Source of the DNA: Cycas panzhihuaensis | Taxonomy: Eukaryota > Cycadophyta | Direction: 5' to 3' | NCBI GenBank assembly: GCA_023213395.1 | Contig: CM041465.1 | Coordinates: 155,937,741-156,001,740 of the forward strand | Length of the DNA: 64,000 bases | Shown here: piece by piece, positions 24,161-37,229 of the stretch | Layout: each line of letters starts with the position of its first letter | Numbering within the stretch: the first letter of the stretch is position 1 | Program-made: the position numbers and the translations under genes | Notes under the pieces: generated by a model | Told to the model about the DNA's origin: nothing | The model's database searches: none | The model's input: the letters and a program-made list of their open reading frames with translations, nothing else

Positions 24161-27053
24161 AGTGGTTTGGTGAAGATATTGACCACTTGATCTGCTATGG
24201 GGCAGTACTCCAGTTGAATTGTGCCATCATGAACTAGTTCTCTAATCCTATGGACTTTCGTACTTATATATTTGGTATGATCATAAAATACAAGATTTTT
24301 AGCCATTTAGATTGTAGATTGATTATCCATATGTAAGCTAGTAGAATTTGTTTGGGTGGTATTTAATGTATTCAATAATTTTCTAAGCCATATCACCTCC
24401 TTGCTTGTCTCAGAAGCAACAATATATTTAGCTTTAACAGTTGAGTCTGCAACTATCTTCTGTCGTCTAGATCTCCATGATATTAGTGTTGCTCTAAGAA
24501 AAGTTACATACCCAGATGTAGATCTTCCTATGTCTTTATCACTGGCAATGTCTGAGTCTGTGTATGCATAAAGTTTAAACTCTGTATTGGGTTCATACAA
24601 CAAACCATATTTGCTGATCGTCTTCAGTTACCTCAAATACTCGTATTGTAGCTTGCCAATGATTCTGCTTAGGATTTGCCATGAATCTTACAAGAATGCT
24701 AACAGAGTGTGCAATATCTGACCTTATGTTAGAAGTATAGATGTGACTACCTACAAGTTGCTTGTAAAGTGTTGTGTCTATCTCCCTAGTGTCATCATCA
24801 GCTAAGAGTTTAATATTAGGTTCTATAGGTGTATCCATTGGTCGATCACCTTCCAACTGAAACTTTATCAGAAGATAATTAATATATTTTTCTTGGGAGA
24901 GAAAGATTTGGCCATTCTTTTACGTTATTTCAATTCCTAAGTAATATTTCATCAACCCGAGGTCAGATAATTCAAAAGTTTTAGCAAGGTCCTTCTTTAA
25001 TTGGTTGATTGCCTGTTCACTATTTCCCGTTATTAGCATATCATTCACAAAGATTAAGAGGTAAGTGACTTTATCATTTTGGTGCTTAATAAATAATGTT
25101 GCATCAATATCTTGATAGTCACAAACTTCATATCCAAGTTGCCACATTCTTTCAGACAACTTGGTAAACTAAGCATGAGGGGCTTGCTTTAGGCCATACA
25201 AGGACTTTTTGAGCTTGCAAACCTTATGCTTCTGACGGACAATCTCACATCCTTCTGGATAAGCCATGTAAATTACTTCTTTAAGGTCCCCATTGAGAAA
25301 TGCAGTCTTAACATCAAGTTAGTGGATTTTCTAATCCTGTTGAGTAGTTAAGGCTATAAGAGTTTTGATTGTAGGCCACTTGGTTGTAGGAGCAAAGATT
25401 TCAGTGTAATTAATACCTTCCCTTTGTGTGAATCCTTTTACTACCAATCTCGCCTTGTGTTTTTCTAGGGTGCCATCTAATCTGTACTTATTTTTTAACA
25501 CCCATTTATTTTGAACTATCTTTCTTCCAAGTGGTAGATCAACAAGCTCCCATGTACTGTTCTTGATAAGAGATTGGTACTCTTCATTCATGGCATTTCT
25601 CTAAATTATATACTTTATAGCTTCTTGGTACGAATCTTCATTAAGAGCAAGGTGCAATTCTACTGGTTCAAGCTTAAGGAAAAGTGATTCATGCATCCTT
25701 ATTCTATGGGAACTACTAGTGCCAGTTTTGCCTACCTTATCTAGTCACATGTCCTTGTGTAGCTGGTAGGCTTTACAAAAACCTCAAGTTGGGAATGAGG
25801 TTTTTATTTCCATAGCCTCTTGGTCTTTGTTTAGATCCTAAAAAGGATCATGTGAAATGCTTGGCACAGAGGAAGTTGACGATGCTAGAGAGGATGGGCC
25901 AGCCACAAATGTTGGAGAAGATGATCCTTTTACTATGGCTTTGCCTTTGTCCACTTGGTTGTTCGTAAATGATGGCACTAGATGTGTACACATTAGATGA
26001 GAGTCACAGCTTGTATCCTCCAGGGCTCTATTATTAGATTCTAAGATTTTGAGTAACTGTTGAGCATCTCCCCCCCTAAAATTTAGAATCTGGACATCAA
26101 ATTCAGTAGCATCATTAAATAGACATGAAGGCATCTTGGAGTCAAGTCTAAATAATTGATCTTCAGTCTTCGTAAAGATAACATCTCTAATGATGATGAT
26201 TTTGCGTTGTGAAGGTATGAAAACCTTGTACCCCTTTTTGTCCATAAGGTATCTGACAAAGATGCCTTTAATGGCTTTATTTGGGAGTTTGTTTCTATGT
26301 TCCTCCAGAATGTGAGCATAACAAGTAGAGTCAAAAATTTTGAAATGGGAGATAGAGGGGGTTTGTCCATACCACATTTCATGTGGTTGAGCTTAGAGGG
26401 ACTAACAATGTTGATGCAATACACAGTAGTCCATATAGCCTCAGCCTAAAGATAGACAAGGACATTCTTATATACTAGCATAGCATGAGCCATGTTCATG
26501 ATGGTCCTGTTCATGCGTTGGCAACTCCATTTTGCTGGGGTGTACCTGTAACAGTGGTCTAATGTTTGATTCCATGTTGACGTAGGTACGATTCAAACTC
26601 ATTGGATATATACTCACCACTATTGTTAGTCCTGGGTATTTTGATCTTAAATCTAGATTCATTTTCCATGTGGGCCTTCAAATCTTGAAACATACAAAAA
26701 GCTTCATATTTCTTTGCAAGAAAAGCAACCCATACTTTCTTGGTAAAATCATTAATGAAAGTAATATAGTACCACTTCTGTTTGAGAGAATGGATGGGCA
26801 TAGGACTGCATATATCTAAGTGTACAAGCTACAAAGGTTGGTTAGATTTCCATTGACTATAAGAAAAGGGTTTTCTTTGAGATTTGGCAATGATACATGC
26901 TTCACATTTGAAGGGTTTAAAGGAAAGCCTAGGCATACCAGGAAGAGTGGCATATAGTTCTTTTAAACAACCAATTTTGATATGGCTCATATGAGCATGC
27001 CATAGGGCCACTTGAACAACTTTTGAGAAGTCAAGGTTGTGGTAAAAGCAGAG

Positions 27054-28466
27054 TCATCATCAACATAGTTGGCTTCATAGGATGGTGAGCCAGTTAGGCG
27101 AAAAAGTTTTCCATCAAGAATTCTGATCATAACCATAGCATTTGAAGGAGGGTGAATAACATATAGAGTTTGATTATTTGTAGTTACACTCAGATCAAAT
27201 CCACGAGAGACAAGGGTGGACAGGGAGAGCAGATTCTGCTTCAAAGTAGGAATATATAAAACATCAACAAGTGTAAAATCTAGAAGGCTTTGGAGTTTCA
27301 GGGAAATAGTTCCAAGTCCTTCGACTGGCTGAGATGATTTGTTAGCCATATGTACAACACCATGAACTTCAAAGTCAAAATCTTGAAAGAACTAATGATG
27401 ACAAGTCATGGATTGTGTTGCTCCAGTATCCATGATCCACGATGAAGTATTTAAGGTGGCACTATTTACAACTCCAAGTGGTGAAGGCAAAAGTGAATAA
27501 GCATAGCCATAATAAGCCTCAATATACTTAGTGGATCTATCAACAACATTTGATGAAGTTATTCTAATTCTTTGAAGGTGTGCATGAGCAAATTGCATTC
27601 CACCAAAAGCATCTTCCAAAGAAGTATTATTAATATTATGTGCACCATGGCACTATTGATAACTTGGTAGTTTGTTGGTAGTAGTTTTACAATTTTTGGT
27701 ATAATATCATTTTCTATTACACCTTTGGCACATAATTGTTTGATTTCCAGCCCCATAAGAAGTATTGAGCTGGTTGGATTGTCTCTGATTACTGGATCTA
27801 AGTCTAAGTTGATTATTTTGGCCTTAGCCTTAAGACTGTTTTTGTTGGAGTTGAGGACCCTGTTGACTAAGAGGACATTGTCCTTGTTATCTACCTCTTC
27901 CTCTTCCACAGGAATTACCACCTCTGTGAGAGTATTGACCTTGATTTTTGGTATAACAAAGATCTTCTTCCACTTCAAAAGTAGCATTAGCTGGATCTGA
28001 TATAGTGGTAAAGTTAGTATCAAAGGTTTTATCAAATTCAGTGAACTTATCAGCAAGAGCCTCAAAGTTTAAGGTCTTCAAAGTGCCACTAGATTAAAGA
28101 CTTCACAGTAGATTTTTGTAATCTGAGATATGGAGACATGACTAAATCAAGAAAGCCCATGTAATGCATTGAGTTTTAAAATCTTTATTAATGGTTTGCT
28201 TGATTAGATGAAGGCGATTGATTATCTTACTTATGTATCTTTTCTGCATTTTCAATTTATTCATCTTCAACACTAAGCGAATAAATTCTAAGTCTGATTT
28301 AGTGTCAAAGTTCTTCTTAAGAACTTTCCATGATGTATCATGTACAAATTCATTAATGAGAGTATGCAGGGAATAATTAATGATAAGCAGTATCCCTGCA
28401 CAGATTTTATCATCATAAAGTTACCATTGGCGTTTAACTACATCTTCAGTGGGAGTAGTTGGAGCA
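27054..28466 (-). repeat. Gag-protease duplication in element B, copy 1 (3' copy)
   Basis: About 1.41 kb, nearly identical to 28470-29877. It holds the C-terminal half of gag, a zinc knuckle with a stop and His replaced by Tyr (about 27682-27723), and a protease site that is intact (W-I-M-D-T-G-A-T, about 27430). It continues directly into integrase. Confidence 0.92.
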
Positions 28467-28469
28467 ATG

Positions 28470-29877
28470 TCATCATCAACATAGTTGGCTTCATAAGATG
28501 GTGAGCCAGTTAGGTGAAAAAGTTTTCCATCAAGAATTCTGATCATAACCATAGCATTTGAGGAGGGTGAATAACATATAGAGTTTGATTATTTGTAGTT
28601 ACACTCAGATCAAATCCACAAGAGACAAGGGTGGACAGGGAGAGCAGATTCTGCTTCAAAGTAGGAATATATAAAACATCAACAAGTGTAAAATCTAGAA
28701 GGCTTGGGAGTTTCAGGCAAATAGTTCCAAGTCCTTCGACTGGCTGAGATGATTTGTTAACCATGTGTACAACACCACGAACTTCAGAGTCAAAATCTTG
28801 AAAGAACTGATGATGACAAGTCGTGGGTTCTGTTGCTCTAGTATCCATGATCCACGATGAAGTATTTGAGGTGGCACTATTTGCAACTCCAAGTGGTGAA
28901 AGCAAAAGTGAATAAACATAGCCATAATAAGCCTCAATATACTTAGTGGATCTATCAACAACATTTGATGAAGTTGTTCTAATTCTTTGAAGGTGTGCAT
29001 GAGCAAATTGCATTCCACCAAAAGCATCTTCAAAAGAAGTATTATTAATATTATGTGCACCATGGCACTATTGATAACTTGGTAGTTTGTTGGTAGTAGT
29101 TTTACAATTTTTGGTATAATGTCCTTTTCTATTACACCTTTGGCACATAATTGTTTGATTTCCAGTCCTATAAGAAGTATCATGGTTGGATTATCTCGAC
29201 ATCGGATCTAGGTCTAAGTTGATTATTTTGGCCTTAGCCTTAAGACTGTTTTTGTTGGAGTTGAGGAACCTGTTGACTAAGAGGACATTGTCCTTATTAT
29301 GTACCTCCTCCTCTTCCACGAGAATTACCACCTCTGTGAGAGTATTGACCTTGATTTTTGGTATAACAAAGATCTTCTTCCACTTCGAAAGTAGCATTAG
29401 TTAGATCTGATATAGTGGTAAAGTTAGTATCAAAGGTCTTATCAAATTCAATGAACTTCTCAGCAAAAGCCTCAAAGTTTAGGGTCTTTAAAGTGCCACT
29501 AGATTAAAGACTTCCTAGTAGATTTTTGTAATCTGAGATATGGAGACATGACTGAATCAAGAAAACTCATGTAATGCATTGAGTTTTAAAATCTTTATTA
29601 ATGGTTTGCTTGATTGGATGAAGGGGATTGATTGTCTTACTTACGTGTCCTTTCTGCATTTTCAATTTATTAATCTTCAACACTAAGTGAATAAATTCTA
29701 AATCTGATTTAGTGTCGAAGTTCTTCTTAAGAACTTTCTATTATGTATCATGTACAACTTCATCAATGAGATTATGCAGGGAATAATTAGTGACAAGCAG
29801 TATCCCTACACAGATTTTATCATCATAAAGTTACCATTGGCGTTTAGTTACATCTTCAGTGGGAGTAGTTGAAGCAC
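28470..29877 (-). repeat. Gag-protease duplication in element B, copy 2 (5' copy)
   Basis: Same span as copy 1, offset by 1,410-1,416 bp. The zinc knuckle is intact (C-Q-R-C-N-R-K-G-H-Y-T-K-N-C, about 29109-29150), while the protease site reads W-I-M-D-T-R-A-T, with the Gly of D-T-G changed to Arg. On its left it joins mid-gag sequence at about 28466-28470, the duplication junction. Confidence 0.92.
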
Positions 29878-30025
29878 CTCCTCCAAAAGCAGCTGAGGTA
29901 GTTGTAGCTGCAATAGATGGTGTAGGTTGCAAGTGATCTCTCTACATACATTCATACTTTGTAGCATTTCTAATACTAGTGAACTACATGTCCCAATTTT
30001 CTTTCCTTTTTAGAATGCAGTTCAC

Positions 30026-32136
30026 ATTTTGCTTAAACTATGAAGACATAGTGTCTTTTGAGAAGGGAAGAAATGGAAAAGGGACTATAAAAATGATGGC
30101 AATAAATGACCAATCATTGTTTATAAATGGGAGATGCAATGAAGTAATGTAGCAGAAAGAAGAAGATGAGAGAATTGTTGCTTAAAGATAAAAGGAGCAA
30201 CTTAGAAAAAAGTCACCAGTACTTATGATAAATATTAACCTGACACAGCAGGAATATGAGAAGCAATATGATGAAAATTAGCCACTAACACTTGTGGCAA
30301 ATATTAACCTGACACATCAGGAATATGAGAAGCACTATGATAAAAATTAACCACTAACACTTGTGACAAATATTAACCTAACGTAGCAGGAATATGAGAA
30401 GCACTATGATTATAATTATACTATGGATTACTTTTTACAAATAAATAAGTGATCAATATACAAAATTATAGGTCAATGTAAAAGTGACATCATTGGGTGT
30501 ACATAACTTAAAACTCAAATGTAGGATGTGTAATCAACCCAATAACCTCTAACTTGAATCCAACATATAGTTGAGGCTGTTGAAGGGATGCCTAGGCTTC
30601 TAGTAGAATTAAGTTAGCCTTCACCCGCGATACCCACAATTGTGTTTGGTGATTAAATCCAAGTCACAACGGACCCCAAGTACTTCCAATTCTCATCCAG
30701 TTCACCAATGAGTAGTTATATACCTCCTCTAAAGAGTGGTATGTGCATACCCATGGCTTTGACAGATATTAGATCGAGTATATTTTAATCTTGATTAAAG
30801 TTTCAATTTTTTCGATTAGTTATCAGGATGATCCCTGATTGAGGCACGATGGTATGACCAACCAAACCTTACTAATATTTTGATTTAGTCCAATCCCAAC
30901 TTGAAACCCACACCTCCTTTATGGCATGACATTCTACCAACCAAGGTATCTCAAACTTGGTGAGTGTATGAATAGGCACAAGATGATGGAAAATAGTGTA
31001 CGTGATGTGTTCCTTTTAGGAAGAGTGAAAAGATTATCGAATTGCATCAAACGTATATTTAACTAAAAATATAATGCTTGCTTGGAGTGCTTTTGGAGTA
31101 TTTGCTTGGAGTGTCTTTAGAGTGATTGCTTTAAGTGATTTTGGAGTGCTAAAATGCAATGCTAATAAGTGAGAAAGGACACCGAATATTGCTTTGATCC
31201 ATGTGTTTTTTTCTCACTTTTACAATAGGCTTTTAAGCCTTATAAAAAGAAAGAAGAAAATTTCTTCATTTTTTTTTTAATACAAAAAAATAATCTTCAC
31301 TAAATCAGTAATAACTTTCTCCCACAATAACGAAATAGAGTGTTAGTTTTTTTGCTACAAATTAGACTCAGAGCTTCATCTCTAGGAAGTGGAATCAGGT
31401 CCAAATGAGTTCTAGAAAGTTTTTGGTAGTCTCAAAAAATTAGAAGAATATATTTTTCTAGAATTCTTAATAAAAATAACTAATGTTCACTAAAACAACA
31501 ACAACTTCCCCATACAACATCGAAATTAGGTGACGATTTTTATGCTAGAAAGTAAACTTAGAGCCTCATCTTTGACAATTAAAATCAATTCAATTAGAGC
31601 TATGTAGAAGATTTTAAAAACCTATGAAGTTCAGTTAATAAATTTTATTTCTGTAGAAATTTTAGCTTACTAATATCTTATTAACACATGATACCATATA
31701 AAATTTCCATCATTTTTTTATCACTAGGATCCTAATATAGGCAAGGTAAGAGCATATAATGATGGATATTTTAAATGACTCATTTTTTTTTTATAAATTG
31801 GGCAGAACCTCCTCTTACAATTATTCTTCTAAAAGTTAAAAAAAAATTGACAGAATTTTTCCTTGTTAAATGGACAAAAAGAGAGTAAAGAAAAGAAGAA
31901 TGAGATAGCATAAATAGCCACCAAAGGATTGGAATCCTTGGGACTTACAACTCTTTGTATTGTGCTTCCAAACCTACAAAAGAGAAAGGGAAAACAAACA
32001 ATACAAAATATGCTATGATAATAACTTGAAAATATTTCTAAATCTACTTTCACAATCTCCTTCACCACATGGATTGTGGGGGAGAAGGAAGTGATGGCTC
32101 CATTACAAGTACAAGTGAGGAATATAAAGAAAGAAA
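30026..32136 (-). other. Long 5' leader of element B
   Basis: About 2.1 kb, colinear with the leader of element A (8700-10648). It carries three 69-bp repeats next to gag and the same diverged duplication (about 31296-31560). A frame of about 80 codons just inside the primer-binding site is open in both elements, but the differences between them mostly change amino acids, so I do not call it a gene. Confidence 0.8.
30214..30420. repeat. 69-bp tandem repeat, 3 copies, leader of element B
   Basis: Units start at 30214, 30283 and 30352, exact 69-bp period. Homologous to the two-unit array at 8888-9025. Confidence 0.92.
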
Positions 32137-32148
32137 GCTCTAATACCA
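32137..32148 (-). promoter_or_regulatory. Primer-binding site of element B
   Basis: On - it reads TGGTATTAGAGC, one mismatch from the tRNA-iMet complement, two bases from the LTR as in element A. Confidence 0.88.
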
Positions 32149-32150
32149 CA

Positions 32151-32448
32151 TAAAAATAGTGGATATATCCTTCATCTCTATACATTAAACACAAAGGCAA
32201 ACATGAAAGCAAGAGAGACTTGAAAGAAATAAAGTAACTCTCATAAAATAGGGAGGTAAGAATGAGCCTCCTCCATTGAGATTTTACTTTTATATTGAGA
32301 GAGGGAGCATTAGAATTAGGTGAAATAAAATTACATATAATGCACATAAAAGTACATTTCACTTAAGTGATCTAATTTAAAGTTCACTTAAAACCCTTTT
32401 TAGAAATAATCAATTAATATAATGACCTTGTGACATTAATCCTTTTCA
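32151..32448 (-). repeat. 5' LTR of element B
   Basis: 298 bp, same length as both LTRs of element A and clearly homologous to them. The terminal CA on - has mutated to TA; the start TGAAAAGG is intact. No partner LTR is present. Confidence 0.93.
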
Positions 32449-32665
32449 CCCCCCCACCCCCAACAATCCTTACCCAATCCATCATTATATGTAGTCATTC
32501 AATCTCAACTCCATGAATGATAAAAAAGGTATACTACCCCTTAATTCACTCGATATTATATATTCACATTATGTTTGTAATATAAAATTTAGAATCATTA
32601 ACATTTGATTTTTGATCAATTAATCTCTAGAATATATAATGTTTGATAATTGATCGCTTAACTTT

Positions 32666-32701
<36 letters not shown>

Positions 32702-33246
32702 TTAATATTTAATATTTAAGCCCTATTCATATAATACTTTTTATAGGATTATTTGTTATATTAAACATTTTTGTTATAAATTTTAATCTTATATCCTTTT
32801 CTAAGACAATCTCTTTTCTCTTAAATAAAAATTTACATATATTTTAAAGTTTTTTTTTTAATGATAATATTTATCCAAACACATAGTGATGATATTTAAT
32901 ATTATTTTTAATGATTTTATCAAAACTTATATAATATGGTTTATTGTTTCTAAAGTTTGTTATGGTGTATACACTTCTCTTTTTTCTTTAAAAAGCATAA
33001 TATATCTCAAACGTTGCTTCTGCTTAATATATATTTCTAATTTTCAATAATTTTATGGCACGTAGTTAAAATTTTTTTATGTATTTTTACTTATTTATTT
33101 ACTTAAATTAATGAAGTTCAAACATAAATGAGAGGATCTCTTTCTAAGTAAATCTTATTTTCAAATAGCTCTCATACCAAGGATAACACCTTCTACTTAA
33201 ATTCTAGTTTTAACTAGCCCAAATTATGTTGACTAGACACTTAAAG
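32449..33246. other. Unassigned AT-rich stretch between B and C pol
   Basis: About 800 bp with no gene seen. Begins with a C-rich run (32447-32461), contains a (TA)15 microsatellite (32669-32698) and many T/A tracts. It could be gag-proximal leader of C, flank carried with B, or another insertion. Confidence 0.5.
32669..32698. repeat. (TA)15 microsatellite
   Basis: 30 bp of uninterrupted TA repeats. Confidence 0.95.
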
Positions 33247-36200
33247 TCTCCAATCAACTCAAATAACAACTGTTGTGGAGATATGTTACTAAAGTATTTC
33301 AACCACCTATAGACAAAACCTTATGTGGTGTACTTAACTGTGATAGAGTTTTAGGTACCATTTTTGCTTCTCTCTCTCCTAATATCATATGGAAATTTAC
33401 TAATACAGATAGATCTGCTATTGTTTTGACTATAAAAAAAGTGCAAAAAAAAAGGATACCACTCAAGTAGCCATTTTAGAACAGAAACTACATGATCTAA
33501 AGTATGAAGATTTTTCAAGACTCAAAGAATTTCTATCTCACTTGTAATCAATTAACACTAAGCTTGGTAATTGTATTAAACTAGTTATTAAAGAAAAACA
33601 CACAACTACAACCATTACTTATGCCAAAGACGATGAAACACTCACATGTCATGCCATCAATAAGCTACCTAAAGCTTTTAACCAATATAAAACTACTTGA
33701 CCAATGTGTGATCATCTAATTATCTCTTTTGATGAATTCACAAACTAGTTGGTTAAATATCAATCTACGATAATCTAAATAGGAGAATTAAAACATCCAT
33801 CACAAGTTTTTTCTCTAACTCAAAATCTCAGAAACCAAAAAATCAGAACTTCCAACATACTACCAAACACTATAATGTTCCTAAATCCTATAAATTATAT
33901 ATAAATTTCATTCTTAACAATAAAAAAAAATTTAACTCCATCAGCTCAAAAAATCAAACTATATAATTTTTTTATTAAAACACAGCGTTTTCTAAATTTA
34001 ATTCTATCTTAACCTCTGCTTATTATCATAGAAACGGTTATGCCATTGATGTATGAAGAAATAGAATTGTCTTTGAAACTTGGAAAGCCTTTAAGGATAT
34101 TCAACCAAAAACCAATCATACTTTAGTTGCTTCTACATCAGATTTCTCTACTCTAATTATACAAACTCCTTGGGTTTTAGATTTTGAAGCAACCCATCAT
34201 ATAACAGGTAAACCGGAACTACTGTCTACTTACAAACCAAGACTTAATTCTAAAGAAGAAATTTCTTTTAGAAGTGGTTCACAGCTCTAAGTAGCCAAAA
34301 GCAACAATATTTCTCTAGAAAATGACTCAATTAATAATGTATTTTATGTCGCTGGTCTTTTATTTAACCTTCTTTCTATTTATCAAATTTGGAAGAAAGA
34401 TCTTGTTGTCGAATTCTGAAAAGACAAGTTTATTATTAAACAACCATTAAATAAATTCAAAGTCATTGCCTCTGGACCTATTGATCATAAGATTGGTCTT
34501 TACAGTATGTTTGATCTAGCTCATACCAATAAATAGAAAACTTTTGCCTCTTTTATCGCCTAATTAGATATAATCAATAAACTTTGACATACTCATTTTG
34601 GTCATATGAGCTATGCAAAACTATAATTCCTAAATTAGCACAATATGGTTCTTAAACTATAACATCTTAAAATGATCTATGGAGTCTGTAAAGCCTGCAT
34701 AACAAGCAAATAACACATATATCCTTTTCCTCAAGAAACCAATTTCAAAGCTTAAAAATCCTTAGAACTCATTCATTTAAATATTCATTGACATTTTTGA
34801 GTAAATTCCTATTCTAGTTGTCACTACTTTATAACCTTTATTGATGACTATTCAAGAAAATATTGGGTATATATTCTTAAAAATCATAGTAAAATTTTCA
34901 ATACTTTTTTAGAATTTAAAGCCTTAGTAGAAAATGAATCTAATTATAAAATTAAAATTCTAAGAATAAATAATGCCAAAGAGTATACTAGTAACGAATT
35001 CAAGACTTACTATAAGAAAAATAGTATTAAACTTTAACATGCTATTGTCTATAGTCCATAACTAAATGGAATGTCCAAAAGAAAAAATATAACTCTAGTT
35101 GAAATAACTAGGTGCATATTATATTCAAAAGACCTAGACTTAAAACTTTGGGTAGAAGCCATAAATTATTCTAATTATTTATTAAAAATATTACTAACTA
35201 AATCCTTAGATAATATAACATTTGATAAAAAATGGTCTGGAAGAAAACCAACTATCAAACATCTCAAAATCTTTAGAAATGTCACATGGGTACATATCTC
35301 CAAAGAGAAAAAGCAAAAACTTAATCATAAAAGCTTTAAGTTTCTTCTTGCAGGCTATAGTGAAGAAATCAAAGCTTATCACTTATTTGACTTAATAATA
35401 CATGCTATATCTATTAAGTGTGATATTAAATTTGATTAAGAAGGATCTCCATCAAATTGTAATTCCAATCAAATATCCCTGATTGTTGAAGATATTATCA
35501 CAAACAACTCTATACCTACACTAAATAATGAACAAACTAAGAATAACAACGAAGAAATGATAAACTTGAAAAACAAGTTCAAAATTGGACTTTAAAAGAA
35601 CCTGATAAAACCAATGAAACAAACATCATATATAAAAAACAACCTAAATGGGTCAAAAAACCATGTCTAATGCTAGAGTAGATGTTATAATCCTTTTGAT
35701 TCTAAAGAAACTAGATCTCAAAAACAAGAAGTTAACTTTGCTCTTATTGCAAAGGTAATGTCCTAAAGATCCAAATTCTTGTAAAGAACCTAGTTAAAAT
35801 CCAATTTGACAGTAAGAAATTAAAAATAAATTTGATGCTCTTATTAAAAACAACATTTAGGACTTAGTACCTCTTCCTTCAAGAAAAAATTTAGTAGATT
35901 ATAAATGGGTCTATTTTATAAAGTATAACTCTAAAAGTATCATTGAGAAATATAAAACATGTTTAGTTGATAAAGTTTTTTCTTAGATTGATGGTATAGA
36001 TTATAATAAAACCTTTGCTCCTGTAGCTAAAATGAATAAGATCATAATCTAGTCTACAAATTAAACAAATCATTATATGGACTTAAACAAGACCCTAGTG
36101 CTTGATATTATAAAATTAATTAATATCTCTTAAATAATAGTTTTGCTAAATATATTAGTAATTCCAATCTTTACTTTAAGAAATATAATAATAATATCAC

Positions 36201-37180
36201 TTTCTTAATTCTTTATATAAATGGCATTATAATCACTAGATCTTCCACTTTTGATATTTTAAAATTAAAATCTAACTTAATGTCTCAATTTAAAATGACA
36301 GACTTAGGTTTACTACACTACGTTTTAAGACTTCAAATCTGTAAAAAAGAAACTAAAATTACTATTTCTTAACTTAAATACATTTTTGATTTTTTGAAAA
36401 GACTCAATATGGAAGACTATAAACCTGTTCCAACACTTACATAGTCTAAAACTAAATTAGCCATTAATTGTACCACATCACCAATTAACCCAACTCTATA
36501 TTGATAACCAATTAATAGTTTAATCTATATTACTCACAAATGTCCTGATATTTCTTACTATGTAGCCTTGTGTTCCATATTCATACAACAACCACATGAA
36601 TCATATTAGAAAGTAGCCAAAAGAATCTTACGCTACCTCAAAGGTATAACTCATTATAGTTTAACTTATAAACAATCTAGTAATCCTCTTGAACTAATTA
36701 GTTATGTAGGTTTTGACTAGGTAATAGATACTGATGAAAGGAAATCTATAACTAGGTATATCCTTTTTCTAAATTCCTCTCCAATTACTTGGTTAAGTAA
36801 AAAGATTTAATTATTAGCACTTTTTACAACTAAAATTGAATATAAAGATCTTATTGAAGCAATCAAGGAAGCATTATGAATTAAATCTTTATCAAATGAA
36901 CTTAATTTTTCTTTATCTTCTATTAAATTACATGTGGATAATCAAAGTTCCATTTCCATGATTACTAATCATGTTGCTTATTCTAAGACAAACCACATCA
37001 AATTACATCAACACTTTATTTAGAATTTGGTAAATAATGAAACCATTCACTTACTATATTGTTTTATTGATGTTCAAGTTGTAGATGTCCTAATAAAGCT
37101 GCTTATAGAAGTCAAATTCAATAAGCTACGTCAACTACTTAAGATTAGTAAAGTCTTCATCAAATGGGGATTAATATTTT
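33247..37180 (+). pseudogene. Element C copia gag-pol polyprotein, heavily decayed
   Basis: Gag piece at 33264-33990, with an uninterrupted stretch R-Y-V-T-K-V-F-Q-P-P near its start. The protease reads W-V-L-D-F-E-A-T-H-H near 34175-34200 (D-S-G lost). GAG-pre-integrase H-T-H-F-G-H lies near 34590. Integrase near 34740-35100 has both aspartates changed (H-L-N-I-H and R-I-N-N-A). An uninterrupted 122-residue stretch at 35071-35439 covers the end of integrase. Reverse transcriptase (about 35900-36420) lacks roughly 150 bp, jumping from the A-K-M-N region to [12 protein letters not shown], so the first catalytic Asp motif is gone; the YVDD box reads Y-I-N-G-I-I. RNase H (about 36600-37100) retains L-H-V-D-N-Q-S. 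The tail near 37080-37150 matches V-D-V-L-I-K. Long dead. Confidence 0.9.
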
Positions 37181-37214
37181 GAAGTCTTTATCATTGCTTT
37201 TTTGTACATAAGAT

Positions 37215-37229
37215 ATTATTAAAGGGAAA
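37215..37229 (+). promoter_or_regulatory. Polypurine tract of element C
   Basis: ATTATTAAAGGGAAA directly before the 3' LTR. Confidence 0.72.

Larger units (their letters stand above)
24161..30025 (-). pseudogene. Element B gag-pol polyprotein with internal tandem duplication
   Basis: The codon aligned to the gag ATG of element A is GTG here (30023-30025). Reading on -: gag, zinc knuckle and protease (copy 2, about 29877-28470), then gag, knuckle and protease again (copy 1, about 28466-27054), GAG-pre-integrase (A-L-W-H-A-H-M-S-H...C-E-A-C, about 26860-27000), integrase with V-A-F-L-A-K-K and R-T-N-N-S-G-E-Y (about 26468-26800), the variable linker (25838-26377), reverse transcriptase (about 24920-25590) and RNase H (24161-24603). 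Reverse transcriptase keeps [10 protein letters not shown] but has F-V-N-D-M-L for V-D-D-M-L, losing a catalytic Asp. RNase H keeps Y-T-D-S-D. Several stops and frameshifts. Non-functional. Confidence 0.92.
24161..32448 (-). mobile_element. Element B: family-1 Ty1/copia, 3' end lost, gag-protease duplicated
   Basis: On - it runs from a 298-bp 5' LTR (32151-32448) and primer-binding site through a leader of about 2.1 kb, gag and protease twice, integrase, reverse transcriptase and RNase H. It ends abruptly near 24161 just after the K-P-L of the RNase H tail. The 3' tail, polypurine tract and 3' LTR are missing, so no target duplication can be tested. Sequence and leader architecture match element A closely. 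It lies between the LTRs of element C in the opposite orientation. The right flank is an unusual C-rich run (32449-32461). Confidence 0.92.

Noticed and set aside
30214-30420. CRISPR-like array
   Set aside because: Units are 69-bp head-to-tail repeats with no unique spacers, inside a plant retrotransposon leader.
31829-32362. Single 177-codon gene
   Set aside because: The frame spans the LTR, the primer-binding site and the leader of element B; it is a read-through of non-coding sequence.
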